Part shown: positions 21,814-31,285 of the stretch, piece after piece | Layout: each line of letters starts with the position of its first letter | Numbering within the stretch: position 1 is the stretch's first letter | Assembly: GCA_034431765.1 (NCBI GenBank) | Contig: DAOUDD010000108.1 | Location: 1 to 35,397, forward strand | DNA: 35,397 bases | Direction of reading: 5' to 3' | DNA from: DASYAN01 sp034431765 | Lineage (GTDB): Bacteria > Chloroflexota > Ktedonobacteria > Ktedonobacterales > Ktedonobacteraceae | Notes under the pieces: generated by a model | Told to the model about the DNA's origin: nothing | Seen by the model: the letters and a program-made list of their open reading frames with translations, nothing else | Database searches by the model: none | Made by a program: the position numbers and the translations under genes

Positions 21814-24270
21814 ATGGCTACCAATTTTGATCAGGTTGCTGATGAATCTGGGGAGTATCAAGAATTGATGGCAGAAATTCCCCTTGTGAAACGAACAAGT
21901 ACATTGAATACAGGCTCAATTCCTTCTTCACTGACGTTGGAAGATCTGTTGCGTGAGACACGCCGCTATCTGAGTGAGCCAGAGATTGAGAAAATTCAGC
22001 ATGCCTACGATCTAGCCAGAGGGGCGCATGAGGGAGTGGTGCGCAATTCAGGTGAACCTTATATCCAACACCCACTCGAAGTAGCCTTGCTCCTGGCAGG
22101 AATGCGCATCGATGCCGACGGTATTGTGGCGGCTCTTTTGCATGATGTCGTCGAAGATACTCACTACTCCCTTGACGAGATACGTGACCGCTTTGGAGTC
22201 GCTGTTGCTAATATCGTTGATGGGGTGACAAAATTTGATGCCCTGGCGAACAAGGCAAATGGCCCTGAGCTTCCTGATGGTGAACAGGGCAGTGCCGAGA
22301 GTGATGATCATCCTCCTCCACCTCTCCTGCTCGATAAACGTCGCGCTCGCACTGAGACTGTGCGCAAAATGCTGCTGGCAATGGCAGAAGATCCACGCGT
22401 CGTTGTGCTCAAAATTGCGGATCGTTTGCACAACATGCGTACCCTGGGGGCCATGTCATCCGCTCAACAGCAGAACAAGGCCCGTGAGACTCGCGAGATC
22501 TATGCTCCCCTGGCGTGGCGCATGGGCATGGCTCTGGCCCAGGCTGACCTCGAAGATCTCGCCTTTCGCTACCTGGAACCTGAGAAATACAAGCGGCTTG
22601 CTCGCATGGTTGATGAAGAGGTCAAGCGTCGCTTGCCTTTTGTGCGTGATGTCTGCCAGAGACTGCGCGAAGAGATGAAGAAAGCTGGCATTCATGCCGA
22701 AGTGCTGGCCTGGCAAAAACATCTGGCAAGCTTTAATCGCAAGCTGCAAGATCAGACGAGCGATGAACTGAGCCAACTGCATGATCTCGTCTCCTTCCGC
22801 ATCATCGTCGATACCGACTACGAATGCTATCTAGCACTTGGACATATTCATGCTCTATGGCGTCCTACAGATGGACGAATCAAAGACTTTATCGCTACAC
22901 CAAAGTTGAATGGCTATCAATCGTTGCATACTACAGTCTTTTGCCTTGATAATCGACTGGCAGAGATTCAAATTCGCACGCCCGATATGCAGCGTACCGC
23001 TGACTATGGCATCGCAAGCTACTGGTATCTTAAGGATCGCCTGACCAGGGATGAAAAAGGTGCTGGCAAAGATGGTGCTGCAAGCAGTTGGCGGCTCTCG
23101 TATCGTGAAATGGTGGCCTGGATTGAGCAACTGCGCGAATGGCAGCGAGCATTCCCACAGGGAGCCGATGAGTTTGTCGAGGCGGTTAAAGGCGATATCT
23201 TTCAGGAGCAGATATTTGTCTTTACTCCCAAAGGTGAGGTGAAGGACCTTCCCCGTGGCTCGACTCCATTGGATATGGCTTACCGCATTCATACCGACAT
23301 TGGTGATCACTGCGCTGGTGCACGTATTATTACAAATATGGATGATATCGGACGCCTGGTCACACGCCTGGTTCCTCTTGATTATGAGCTTAAGGGGGGT
23401 GAGATTGTTGATATCGTGGTCAATCGTACCGTTCATCCGACGCGCGACTGGCTCTCCTTTGCACGTACTGCTGCTGCTCGTAACAAAATTCGCCGTTACC
23501 TGAAAACATATGAGCGCGAGATCAATATGCAGATGGGGCGGGAACGGTTGGATATAGCCCTTAAGACTCAAGGGTTTCCCGGCGTCAACAAGGAGATTGA
23601 GGAGGTTGTGACGAGGCTGCACACACTCCAGTCTTCCGCTGATACTGCCTTTGACAAATATACGACGCTCGAAGATATCTACATTGCGCTTGGCCGTGAG
23701 GAGGTTGCAGTCGAGGAAGTGTTAGAGCATCTTCTTCCACTATTACCCTCTCAAACATCTGAAGAGCAAGAGGGCGAGAAGACAGGTGCTCTCAAGGGCA
23801 GCAGTGGGCATTTTCAGTACAAAGATGGTGAGATCGCAGACCGTGTCCAGCTTGGAGGCTGTTGTTATCCTCTCCCAGGTGATTCAATCGTGGGCTATCT
23901 TGCGCCCGATCAGGGAATAGTGGTCCATCGCGGGGATTGTCAGAGTTTGCATCGCTTGCCCGATTCATCTAACGCCCTTGTTGATGTCAACTGGCTGCAG
24001 GTCCATCCTGATCGGTACCAAACACCAGTCACTATTGTCGCTCATGACCGCTCTGGCCTCTTACGTGATGTGGCGGCAGTTGTGGCTGATGCTGGCATTA
24101 ATATGACATCAGTAACTTCAACAGCAAATCCGTCCTCCCGTAAAGCAGTCATTACAGCAACACTGGAATTTATGGCGGAAACAAACGTGTTGGATCAGAT
24201 TGAGCGCTTGATGCGTCGTCTGCGCCAGGTTAAAAACGTTGTAAGCGTAGAACGCAACCTGAGCAAGTAG
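21814..24270 (+). CDS. rel: Bifunctional-type (p)ppGpp synthetase/hydrolase
   Basis: The 818-residue protein has all Rel domains. The HD hydrolase (about 60-250) keeps His86, His110-Asp111, Glu114-Asp115 and Asp203 in ADRLHNMRT; a polar insert of about 35 residues (145-178) ends in DDHPPPP. The synthetase (about 300-440) has HDLVSFRIIVD, GRIKDFIATPKLNGYQSLHT with the R355-I-K-D358 motif of bifunctional enzymes, and AEIQIRT. TGS (DIFQEQIFVFTPKGEVKDLP), a zinc-finger-like region (GGCCYPLPGD, HRGDC) and an ACT domain (IVAHDRSGLLRDVAAVV) follow. It should both make and destroy (p)ppGpp in response to starved ribosomes. A consensus promoter precedes it. Confidence 0.95.
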   Translation: MATNFDQVADESGEYQELMAEIPLVKRTSTLNTGSIPSSLTLEDLLRETRRYLSEPEIEKIQHAYDLARGAHEGVVRNSGEPYIQHPLEVALLLAGMRIDADGIVAALLHDVVEDTHYSLDEIRDRFGVAVANIVDGVTKFDALANKANGPELPDGEQGSAESDDHPPPPLLLDKRRARTETVRKMLLAMAEDPRVVVLKIADRLHNMRTLGAMSSAQQQNKARETREIYAPLAWRMGMALAQADLEDLAFRYLEPEKYKRLARMVDEEVKRRLPFVRDVCQRLREEMKKAGIHAEVLAWQKHLASFNRKLQDQTSDELSQLHDLVSFRIIVDTDYECYLALGHIHALWRPTDGRIKDFIATPKLNGYQSLHTTVFCLDNRLAEIQIRTPDMQRTADYGIASYWYLKDRLTRDEKGAGKDGAASSWRLSYREMVAWIEQLREWQRAFPQGADEFVEAVKGDIFQEQIFVFTPKGEVKDLPRGSTPLDMAYRIHTDIGDHCAGARIITNMDDIGRLVTRLVPLDYELKGGEIVDIVVNRTVHPTRDWLSFARTAAARNKIRRYLKTYEREINMQMGRERLDIALKTQGFPGVNKEIEEVVTRLHTLQSSADTAFDKYTTLEDIYIALGREEVAVEEVLEHLLPLLPSQTSEEQEGEKTGALKGSSGHFQYKDGEIADRVQLGGCCYPLPGDSIVGYLAPDQGIVVHRGDCQSLHRLPDSSNALVDVNWLQVHPDRYQTPVTIVAHDRSGLLRDVAAVVADAGINMTSVTSTANPSSRKAVITATLEFMAETNVLDQIERLMRRLRQVKNVVSVERNLSK

Positions 24271-24571
24271 ACCCTCAACTGGCCCTCCGAATTCCTGGCT
24301 TGAGAATAAAGTACTATCTTATTCCAATCGACCGAAGGCAGATCGGGTATGATACAGATGGAATAAATTCTCAGGTCATACGTCTCTATTAAAAAGGAGC
24401 GACTCCTCCTCATGAGTAAAACAGCGACCATGTAAGGTACGCTTTGGAAATTGCTGTTCAACAACATGTAGGCTCAAGCGTATACTGTATTGGGACTACG
24501 AAAGCTATTTTCCTGACGACTCCAGCAAGGAGTAGCAGGCAATCAAGAGTATTCAAGCACATATAGTACAT
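24271..24571. other. Intergenic region between the two rel paralogues
   Basis: No gene above a few codons. TATACT at 24481-24486 could be a -10 box with a poor -35, and ACTCC/GGAGT form a small hairpin near 24520-24535. The gap suggests the second paralogue is transcribed separately. Confidence 0.4.
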
Positions 24572-27043
24572 ATGATAGATAGTTCTATAGAACAACAATT
24601 TGTCGAGTACCCCTATCCTGATGCGATGGCTCAACTTCTGAACTTGGTGCGTAAATATATGACGCCCTCAGAGATAGATCTGGTGCTCAAAGCCTGTCAC
24701 CTGGCGCTGGAGAGCTGTCAAGAACCCGCGTTACCTCCTCCCGCTTCGCGTTTCGCCTTTGTTACCCCATTACAGCAAGCTCTCGCTGTAACAACGATTC
24801 TGGCTCAGATGATGCATGTCGATGCAATCGCAATCTCAGTTGCACTTATTTTTGAGGCAGTTGATGCGGAACTATTGCCAATAGAGCTAGTCGAGCATGT
24901 GCTGGGTGCCCCAACTGCTCGTGTCGTGGCAAGCATGGCGCGGCTGAATATTCTAGAGCGCAAAAAGCAAAATGTAGTGACAGGTGCGATGCAGGCTATC
25001 AAAAATGTGCAGCCTGGCACAAAAAAGGGGTACGATGAACGTGAGGAATCTGCCACCCCGGAGAGCAAAAAACCACGTATTCGTGAGGCACTGCGTCGTC
25101 AGCAGGCTGAGACGGTGCGTAAGATGTTCGTGGCGATGGCTGATGATCCTCGCGTGGTTCTACTCAAACTCGCCTATCGGCTACATGCGATGCGCCAGAT
25201 AAATGAACCTGGCTATCATGGTGATGCGCAGGAGACGCTAACGATTGCGGAAGAGACGCGTGAGATCTATGCACCGCTTGCTGGTCGCCTGGGCATGTCA
25301 CGCGTGGAGAGCGAGCTGGAAGATCTGGCCTTTCAGGTGCTTGAGCCAGAGCGCTATGCCTGGGTGCACGATATCATCGAGGAGGAAAGCAAGCAATGGC
25401 GCTCGTATGTCGAGCGTGTTTGCAGTATTTTATGTGACGAGATGAACGCTATCGGTGTCAAGGCTGATATTTCCGGTCGTGTCAAGCACGCATATAGCTT
25501 CTATAAGAAGATCGTGCGCGGCGCTAGCGATAGCGAAGACTTCGAGCAATTAAAGAAAACCGCCGATATCAACCAGATCCATGATCTGATTGCTTTCCGC
25601 ATCCTCGTCGATACTACAACCGATTGTTATGTCGCCCTTGGGCATGTGCATAGCCTGTGGAAACCGAAAGAGGGACGCATCAAGGACTTTATCGCTAATC
25701 CAAAGACAAATGGCTATCGCGCATTACACACTACCGTTTTCTGTCTGGATGAACAATTGGTAGAAATCCAGATTCGCACGCACGAAATGCATGAGATGGC
25801 TGAATACGGCGTGGCGATGCACTGGCACTACAAGGATGTGGGAGATCGCGCCTCTGCTTCTGCCAAAGAGTTGCTCACCTGGTTACGCCAGATGGCTGAT
25901 TGGCAGCAGGAGTTACGCGTTTCCAATGAGAGTGACGTTGATTTTGTCGAGGCGGTCAAGGGCGATATTTTTCAGGAGCAGATCTTTGTCTTTACCCCGA
26001 AAGGTGAGGTAAAAGATCTCCCTGTTGGTTCAACACCGCTCGACTTTGCCTATCGTATTCATTCTATGCTGGGTGATCGCTGTGCTGGTGCACGTGTAAT
26101 TGAGCAGGTTGACGGCGCGGATGGAGGTCGCCTGATTACGCGCATGGTTCCGCTCGACTACGAACTTAAGAGTGGCGAGATCGTTGAAATCGTTACCAAT
26201 CGTACAGCCCATCCAACCCGTGACTGGCTGAATTTTGCGCACACTGTCGCCGCGCGGAGCAAGATCCGCCGCTATCTCAAAATCAATGAACGGCCTATCA
26301 ACATTCAGATCGGTAGAGAGCGGTTGGACCGCGAGATCAAAGCCCTCAATTCGCGCGGCCTGGAGGCTTTGACTGAGGATGTTGAAAAGTTTTTGTATGA
26401 GGCGTTCCATCTTGAGACCTTCGAGGATCTGCTGGCTGCCGTGGGCTCCGATGACCTGCGACCTCACGCGGTCATCTCCAGGTTGGCTGAGTACTGGCAA
26501 TCGCGCGAGAGCAAAGACACGCGTGTTGCAGAAGCGGAGGAAGAGCCACTGCTGCTGCCCGCAATCTCCGCACCTGCTCGTGCAAATACAGCTCAGTTAG
26601 AGGTCGCAGGTGTTAGCGGACTGTTGACAAAACTGGCTAACTGTTGCGCACCGCTCCCCGGCGATGAGATTGTAGGTTTTGTCAGTCGTGGCAAGGGTGT
26701 GATCGTGCATCGTGCTGATTGTCGCAATATCACTTACTTCCATGAGCGTGATAACGAGCGACTGATTCATGTCAGTTGGCTCGGCATGACGCAACAGCGC
26801 TATCATGCCCCTGTTGTCATCTCTGCTCATGACCGCAACGGCCTCATTCGCGACATCGCCACCGTTGTCTCTGACGTGGGAGCAAACCTGCTTTCCGTCA
26901 ATTCGCGCACAAATCGCCAGACTGCTGTTATCAACGCTATCCTCGAAGTTGACAGTCTCGAAACGCTCAGCCGCCTCTTTACTCGTATGGAACGCGTCAA
27001 AGGTGTTACCTCTATCGAACGTGACCTGGGCAAGCGTCGCTAA
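24572..27043 (+). CDS. Rel paralogue with inactivated hydrolase domain
   Basis: The 823-residue protein shares the Rel architecture, but the hydrolase site is lost: Thr65 replaces the first His (VTPLQQ), Phe94-Glu95 replace His-Asp (LIFEAVDAE), and Tyr202 replaces the Asp of ADRLHN (AYRLHAMRQ). The synthetase is intact: HDLIAFRILVD, GRIKDFIANPKTNGYRALHT with R369-I-K-D372, and VEIQIRT. TGS, a zinc-finger-like region (NCCAPLPGD, HRADC) and ACT follow. It should only make (p)ppGpp, like RelA of gammaproteobacteria, but it keeps the RxKD motif and not their ExDD, which indicates independent origin. No clear ribosome binding site is seen before the ATG. Confidence 0.93.
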   Translation: MIDSSIEQQFVEYPYPDAMAQLLNLVRKYMTPSEIDLVLKACHLALESCQEPALPPPASRFAFVTPLQQALAVTTILAQMMHVDAIAISVALIFEAVDAELLPIELVEHVLGAPTARVVASMARLNILERKKQNVVTGAMQAIKNVQPGTKKGYDEREESATPESKKPRIREALRRQQAETVRKMFVAMADDPRVVLLKLAYRLHAMRQINEPGYHGDAQETLTIAEETREIYAPLAGRLGMSRVESELEDLAFQVLEPERYAWVHDIIEEESKQWRSYVERVCSILCDEMNAIGVKADISGRVKHAYSFYKKIVRGASDSEDFEQLKKTADINQIHDLIAFRILVDTTTDCYVALGHVHSLWKPKEGRIKDFIANPKTNGYRALHTTVFCLDEQLVEIQIRTHEMHEMAEYGVAMHWHYKDVGDRASASAKELLTWLRQMADWQQELRVSNESDVDFVEAVKGDIFQEQIFVFTPKGEVKDLPVGSTPLDFAYRIHSMLGDRCAGARVIEQVDGADGGRLITRMVPLDYELKSGEIVEIVTNRTAHPTRDWLNFAHTVAARSKIRRYLKINERPINIQIGRERLDREIKALNSRGLEALTEDVEKFLYEAFHLETFEDLLAAVGSDDLRPHAVISRLAEYWQSRESKDTRVAEAEEEPLLLPAISAPARANTAQLEVAGVSGLLTKLANCCAPLPGDEIVGFVSRGKGVIVHRADCRNITYFHERDNERLIHVSWLGMTQQRYHAPVVISAHDRNGLIRDIATVVSDVGANLLSVNSRTNRQTAVINAILEVDSLETLSRLFTRMERVKGVTSIERDLGKRR

Positions 27044-27179
27044 TCTTCATCATCAGCTCTCAAAGCGAGCAGCTATCCTGTGCAGCTTAGATCTAGAGTG
27101 CATTTGGATTATAGGACAGAAAAATCGTCTTGAACAAAAGAGAAAAGGAAATTTTTCAGTGAGCGAGTACAATGTATGA

Positions 27180-27301
27180 TAGGAGGTTCACCGCGTAAGC
27201 GGTTAGTGCAAGGAAACTTCGCAAGTATGGCTGTTGTAGAGATAGTCTGAAATGTTCTCGCGCGTCTTCAGATTTGTAGGGGATTGAAGGGAGGATTGTT
27301 T
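27180..27301 (+). promoter_or_regulatory. Structured 5' leader with ribosome binding site
   Basis: Three hairpins follow each other: ACCGC-GTAA-GCGGT (27190-27203), TGCAAG-GAAA-CTTCGCA (27207-27223, one bulge), and TCTGAA/TTCAGA (27246-27251 with 27267-27272). GGGAGG lies 7 bases before the next ATG. The compact array of stems could be a cis-regulatory RNA, but it fits no class that I recognise. Confidence 0.4.
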
Positions 27302-27856
27302 ATGTCTATCCAGTTGCCCTCTATCACAACCGTTGAAGGTGTTGTAGTACGTTTGCTCCTTGTAGAGACGAGCGCTCCCGGTCTTGCTCAATATAACGAA
27401 GCGTCGGCACTGCAAGCAATGCAGGCAATGAAAGCAGTTGTGCATAATCGTCTGCACAACTTCCCCGCTCAATTTGGCGCACCCAACGCCACCAGTTACA
27501 TCGACATCATCACCGTTCCCGGCCAATTTACAGGCTTTTCTAGAGACAGTCACGGAAATGTTGCCATCAGCGCAGATCAGCAGAAACGCATAGACGAACT
27601 CCTGAATCTGGCAAACACAGGCACCCCTGGAAAATTCTCTCGCTTCGTCAGCAACGCTATCAACGTTGCAAACAGTAATGTTCAGGACCCATTCGCCAAT
27701 GTGAAGAAGATCGGCACAGTCGCGGTAACTGGAGGAGGATACGGCTGGCGTGCCACACGCCTCGCTGATCCAGGCGGCAACTTCGTGCCCATTCCCACCT
27801 CTCTGGGTGGTGTCATCCAGGGAAACAAATTCTACGCCCTCAAAGCAAAGCCCTGA
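27302..27856 (+). CDS. Small protein, possibly SleB-like hydrolase fold
   Basis: The 184-residue product lacks a signal peptide. Its order of motifs, an early Glu (LLVETSAPG), then AMQAMKAVVHNRLHNFP, then VPGQFTGFS, resembles cell-wall hydrolases of the SleB type (catalytic Glu, A-V-x-NR, QF). A Gly-rich GGGYGWRATRLADPGGNF segment comes near the end. The similarity is faint and the activity unproven. The ATG at 27302 has GGGAGG 7 bases upstream. Confidence 0.65.
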   Translation: MSIQLPSITTVEGVVVRLLLVETSAPGLAQYNEASALQAMQAMKAVVHNRLHNFPAQFGAPNATSYIDIITVPGQFTGFSRDSHGNVAISADQQKRIDELLNLANTGTPGKFSRFVSNAINVANSNVQDPFANVKKIGTVAVTGGGYGWRATRLADPGGNFVPIPTSLGGVIQGNKFYALKAKP

Positions 27857-27884
27857 CCCTGACCTAAAATCTCAATAATGGTTG

Positions 27885-28014
27885 TTTTGCAATTCGTTAC
27901 CCATCAAATAGGGACCAGATTCATGCCCTTTTACAAAGTATTCCGGTCATCCATCCGTAATTCATTGCCCGTGAGATGGGGACTCGGTTCTACCGCGTTT
28001 GCCGCGATTTATCG
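27885..28014. repeat. Two degenerate copies of a second dispersed repeat
   Basis: Reverse-complemented, 27951-28014 contains GAGTCCCCATCTCACGGGCA followed by ATGAATT, and aligns over about 65 bases with 31286-31350. A shorter, more diverged copy lies at 27885-27920 (GGTCCCTATTTGATGGGTAA, then CGAATTGC). The region carries no gene. Confidence 0.6.
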
Positions 28015-28167
28015 CCTGTTTATTGCTATGAACGTGCCTTCTCGCGATACCCGACATAATTTCTGAAACTGCATGAACTCGTCCACCTCGATTTATTGAC
28101 ACATCATAAGAAGATCTGAAATTCTATTACTATAGCTGTCGTGCGATATGTGCTCTGTCTCTACGCA

Positions 28168-28222
28168 CAACGTCCCTCGGAAGGGAAAGCTCCAGTGGAA
28201 CTTCGCCTTCCGAAGGACGTTG
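28168..28222. terminator. Very long hairpin at the 3' end of the sigma factor gene
   Basis: The arms starting CAACGTCCC and ending GGACGTTG pair over about 17 bases with one mismatch or wobble, and the inner part (TTCCA/TGGA) extends the stem. It begins 18 bases beyond the sigma factor stop. The T-tract (TTGTTTTG) is on the plus side, so on the minus strand it may work as a 3'-stabilising hairpin. Confidence 0.7.
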
Positions 28223-28239
28223 TTTTGCTCTATGATCTG

Positions 28240-29475
28240 CTAACCGCGCAAGCGTTCGAGAACGGGTGGCTGGCGCAGCTTTGCCAATGCACCGGCTTCA
28301 ATCTGACGCACACGTTCGCGTGTAATACCCAGTTCGCGACCAACCTGCTCAAGCGGATGTGCCTGACCATTGCCAAGACCAAAACGAAGCTGAAGTACAA
28401 GCTGTTCGCGTGGCGTGAGAACAGATTCCAGCACACGCTGTACCTCGTCCTTCAACGTCTGCGTCGTGGCAAGATCTTCGGGAGATGCTGATTCATTGTC
28501 AGCGAGTACATCGCCCAACTCCTGCTCCTCATCCTCGCCCACTGGCAATTCGAGCGAGACGGGTGCACCAGGAGCTGACTGCAACTCCACCATGCGAATC
28601 GGATCGAGACCTGTTGCTTCCGCAAGTTCCAGCTCTGTTGGTTCGCGCCCCAGCTCTTGCAGTAGGCGCTGCCGTTCGCGGCGAATACGATTCAGAGCAG
28701 TGTTGACATAAACAGGTAGACGGATTGTGCGTCCCTTATCAGCAACCGCACGGCTGATAGCCTGGCGAATCCACCAGGTTGCATGTGTCGAGAAGCGATG
28801 TCCACGTCTCCAGTCGTAGCGCTGTACTGCGCGAATCAGGCCAATGTTCCCTTCCTGAATCAGATCAAGCAGTGTCAAACCACGACCAACATAGCGTTTG
28901 GCGATGCTGACAACGAGGCGCAGGTTCGCGAGAATAAACTGTTTCATCGCATCTCGCTCACCAGACTCAATACGCTTCGCGAGGTCGATTTCGCGCTCGT
29001 GTGTGATCATCGGCACACGACCAATTTCGCGTAAGTAGGTCATCACAGCATCTGATTCACCAGCGTCGGCACTGTTAACGGAGTTCTCGTCCTGGTCTTC
29101 GGAACGACGTCGGCGGGGTGGGGTACGACGGGCAGGCTGTTCTTCGGGAGTGGAAGGAATGGCGAGCAAGCGGTCAACTTCAAGATCGGCACTTGGCAAT
29201 GGAGAAATCTCTTCCTGAGCATCACTGATATCTTCAAGCTCAAGAGCACCAGTGTCAAGGTCCAGAGGACCTGTATCAGAATCAAGAGGACTCAGCTCTT
29301 CCTCCAACTCTGGCTCATCCTTCGAGGTCTCTGCTCCGGTCTCCTCCTCCGGTGTATAATCAAGATCCTTCGCGAGTAACTGCTCGACAATATCGAACGA
29401 CTGCTCCAGATCGGATGTATTCGAGTTTTGTAACGTAAGCGTTGATCCCGTCATGGCACGCTTGGTGTCTATCAT
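28240..29475 (-). CDS. rpoD: Primary-type sigma-70 factor (RpoD/SigA)
   Basis: The 411-residue protein has an acidic N-terminus (about 25-140, rich in Glu, Asp and Pro) and the regions 1.2 (VMTYLREIGRVPMITHEREIDL), 2 (NLRLVVSIAKRYVGRGLTLLDLIQEGNIGLIRAV, RYDWRRGHRFSTHATWWIRQAI), 3 (RTIRLPVYV) and 4 (LTPREQLVLQLRFGLG, LGITRERVRQIEAGALAKLR). Such a complete set is typical of primary or primary-like group 2 factors. The acidic N-terminus is not a true region 1.1, so a second, essential RpoD may exist elsewhere. GGAGG lies 7 bases before the ATG. Confidence 0.93.
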   Translation of the reverse strand: MIDTKRAMTGSTLTLQNSNTSDLEQSFDIVEQLLAKDLDYTPEEETGAETSKDEPELEEELSPLDSDTGPLDLDTGALELEDISDAQEEISPLPSADLEVDRLLAIPSTPEEQPARRTPPRRRRSEDQDENSVNSADAGESDAVMTYLREIGRVPMITHEREIDLAKRIESGERDAMKQFILANLRLVVSIAKRYVGRGLTLLDLIQEGNIGLIRAVQRYDWRRGHRFSTHATWWIRQAISRAVADKGRTIRLPVYVNTALNRIRRERQRLLQELGREPTELELAEATGLDPIRMVELQSAPGAPVSLELPVGEDEEQELGDVLADNESASPEDLATTQTLKDEVQRVLESVLTPREQLVLQLRFGLGNGQAHPLEQVGRELGITRERVRQIEAGALAKLRQPPVLERLRG

Positions 29476-29798
29476 TGTGCGCCCTCCATGAAAAGTAGTA
29501 TATCCTAAGCAGCAAGATATCCGTTCGTCAGCATGGTCCTACACTCAGGGAAAAGAGCTATTGTCGGACCATTCTGTCCGAGCACCGAGTGGGAGGAATT
29601 CAATGACATGCATCCAGTTTCTATCTCTTAATAGAAACATCACCGGGTCGGAAATTATTCCTACTCCAATTATAACGCAAGTCCTCCTTTCATTCTAGTC
29701 CCCCACCGCTCGGATCTGACGGGATTCCCTCTGGAAATTCCAAACCTGTATAGAATGACCTATTTTAAGGTCTATCCATGTATACGTTTGGGCATGGT
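29476..29798. other. 5' region of the sigma factor gene
   Basis: No gene. On the minus strand TATAAT lies at about 29672 with a poor -35 (TAGAAT) 17 bases upstream. GACC and GGTC flank TATTTTAA near 29757-29772. Confidence 0.4.
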
Positions 29799-30512
29799 TT
29801 AAGGTGGCAAAATCTGCGATGTTTCCAGCATGCTTTCTTCTATTTCCAATCGTTCCTCAACTGCGCGCGTTGTAATTGCCCTCTGTACAGCACGCGCGCG
29901 TAGAATTCGCCCCAGCATCCGTAGCAAGCGCCAGCCAACGTAACCTCCGACAAGGAGGGCGCTGATCAGCAGTGATACGTTGGTCATGATCGAGCCAAGC
30001 ACTTCCCAGCTCTCACCGAAGAGATAGCCCAGGCCCAGTGGGAGCAGCACACCAATAAATTCACCAGCAGTATCGTAGGCCAGGAAGCGCGAAAAAGGAT
30101 ACACCTCCGCTCCCGCCAGCAAATTGACGACTCCACCCAACGATGAAAGAAGAAAACGTGTCAGGAAGACGGCCCAGCCGCCACGTTTGTGGAAATAGTG
30201 TTGTGAGCGTTCGAGCAACTGCGGAGAGAGCAGGGGGAGACGTTGCTTGAGGCTCAGCCAGTTCAACAGGCGCTTCCCCAACTTACGCCCGATCCAATAG
30301 CCAGTGCTATCGCCAGCAACTGCTGCGCTTGCCGTCGTTACCAGCAACAGCCCAAAATTGAAATCTCCCAGCGCTGAGAATGCCCCGGTTGCCAAGAGCA
30401 CCAGGTTAATCGGTAGTGGTGCACCAGCGGCCGCCAGAAAAATACTTATCCACAGCACGGGATATCCGTAAATCTGAAACCAGTTGATGAGCAACTGCAG
30501 AATAGAATTCAA
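29799..30512 (-). CDS. DedA/VTT-family membrane protein
   Basis: The 237-residue protein has the DedA pattern: hydrophobic segments around 5-30, 42-65 and 135-215, with GAPLPINLVLLATGAFSALG, AGDSTGYWIGRKLGKRLL, FLTRFL and LAGAEVYPFSRFLAYDTAGEFIGV. DedA proteins move lipid carriers such as undecaprenyl phosphate and help membrane homeostasis. The ATG overlaps the upstream stop by 4 bases (ATGA), so it belongs to an operon with the next entry. The C-terminal 40 residues are charged and unusually long. Confidence 0.9.
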   Translation of the reverse strand: MNSILQLLINWFQIYGYPVLWISIFLAAAGAPLPINLVLLATGAFSALGDFNFGLLLVTTASAAVAGDSTGYWIGRKLGKRLLNWLSLKQRLPLLSPQLLERSQHYFHKRGGWAVFLTRFLLSSLGGVVNLLAGAEVYPFSRFLAYDTAGEFIGVLLPLGLGYLFGESWEVLGSIMTNVSLLISALLVGGYVGWRLLRMLGRILRARAVQRAITTRAVEERLEIEESMLETSQILPP

Positions 30513-31198
30513 AATCCTTTCCTCCCCACTCCCGTTTTCATACTGGTAGGCACATCCCCCACATGTTTGATTTGCAAGAGAGCAGTGTTGGAAGGTTGCA
30601 CAGAGCGAGCAATTGATTGAATAAGCTGTGTTTGCCCTGCTTGTGCTTTGGGTGTTACATGTGGCGTTGCTTTAGGTGTTGCAGGCGGAGGTAATTTGGG
30701 GTGTGGAAATGGAGTTGGCTTGTATAGACCTGGCGCTTTTGGAGTTGGAAAAGTTTTGTGCTTTACACCAGGTGGATTGAACGGACTTATTGGTGAAGCC
30801 GGTAGATTCCCAGGCTGTTGAGGAACATAAGGTGTAGGTATGTGTTGACGATGAAAGCTACGATACGTCTGAATCGAATGTTGCGTCTTCAAGATCAGCC
30901 CATCCAGCGGCTGATTTGTCGTTTGAGCCAGCTTCTCCAGAGAAGTCGAGCGTGTGGTGTGATCGTTGCGCACGTGCAACGTCTGGCACAGGTAGTTCTC
31001 AGGTATATGGTAAGCGTGCGCAACATAGTGAATAGACATCCACGGACGTACTAACCGCACATCGTTCGTTTTCACATAGTGCTGTTCCTGTTGTAATGCA
31101 TGAATAGCCTCAAGCGTCCCATATGTCGCCACGCAGCCCACGAAGCAAGCCAGCAATAGCAGCAGGCTTAACAGAACGATTCGGGCGCGTACGCTCAT
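30509..31198 (-). CDS. Secreted or anchored Pro-rich protein upstream of DedA
   Basis: The 229-residue product has an N-terminal membrane or signal segment (about 5-28), then RLVRPWMSIHYVAHAYHIPENYLCQTL, a motif seen in envelope proteins with a small helical domain, followed by a Pro-rich stretch (about 115-185) with many PTPK/PHPK units and a basic tail. Function unknown; the 4-base overlap with the DedA gene points to a shared envelope role. GGAG lies 8 bases before the ATG. A cysteine at residue 22 could mimic a lipobox, but the preceding residues fit poorly. Confidence 0.75.
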   Translation of the reverse strand: MSVRARIVLLSLLLLLACFVGCVATYGTLEAIHALQQEQHYVKTNDVRLVRPWMSIHYVAHAYHIPENYLCQTLHVRNDHTTRSTSLEKLAQTTNQPLDGLILKTQHSIQTYRSFHRQHIPTPYVPQQPGNLPASPISPFNPPGVKHKTFPTPKAPGLYKPTPFPHPKLPPPATPKATPHVTPKAQAGQTQLIQSIARSVQPSNTALLQIKHVGDVPTSMKTGVGRKGF

Positions 31199-31285
31199 GA
31201 AAAATCTCCACTGTAACGGATGTGATAATGGATTTTCATACAGTATTATGGATATCGCGGGTGCTGTGATGAATTGTGAGTGTTG

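Noticed and set aside
22855..23622. 255-residue minus-strand open frame inside rel
   Set aside because: It mirrors the codon pattern of the well-supported rel gene and resembles nothing.
24315..24350. Fifth copy of the palindromic repeat near TATTCCAATCGACC
   Set aside because: Only a dozen bases resemble the unit and the palindrome is missing.
27180..27301. Cyclic-di-GMP or other known riboswitch
   Set aside because: The stems do not match the conserved core of the classes that I know.
29476..29798. tRNA or small RNA gene in the sigma factor upstream gap
   Set aside because: No cloverleaf or strong hairpin with terminator was found.
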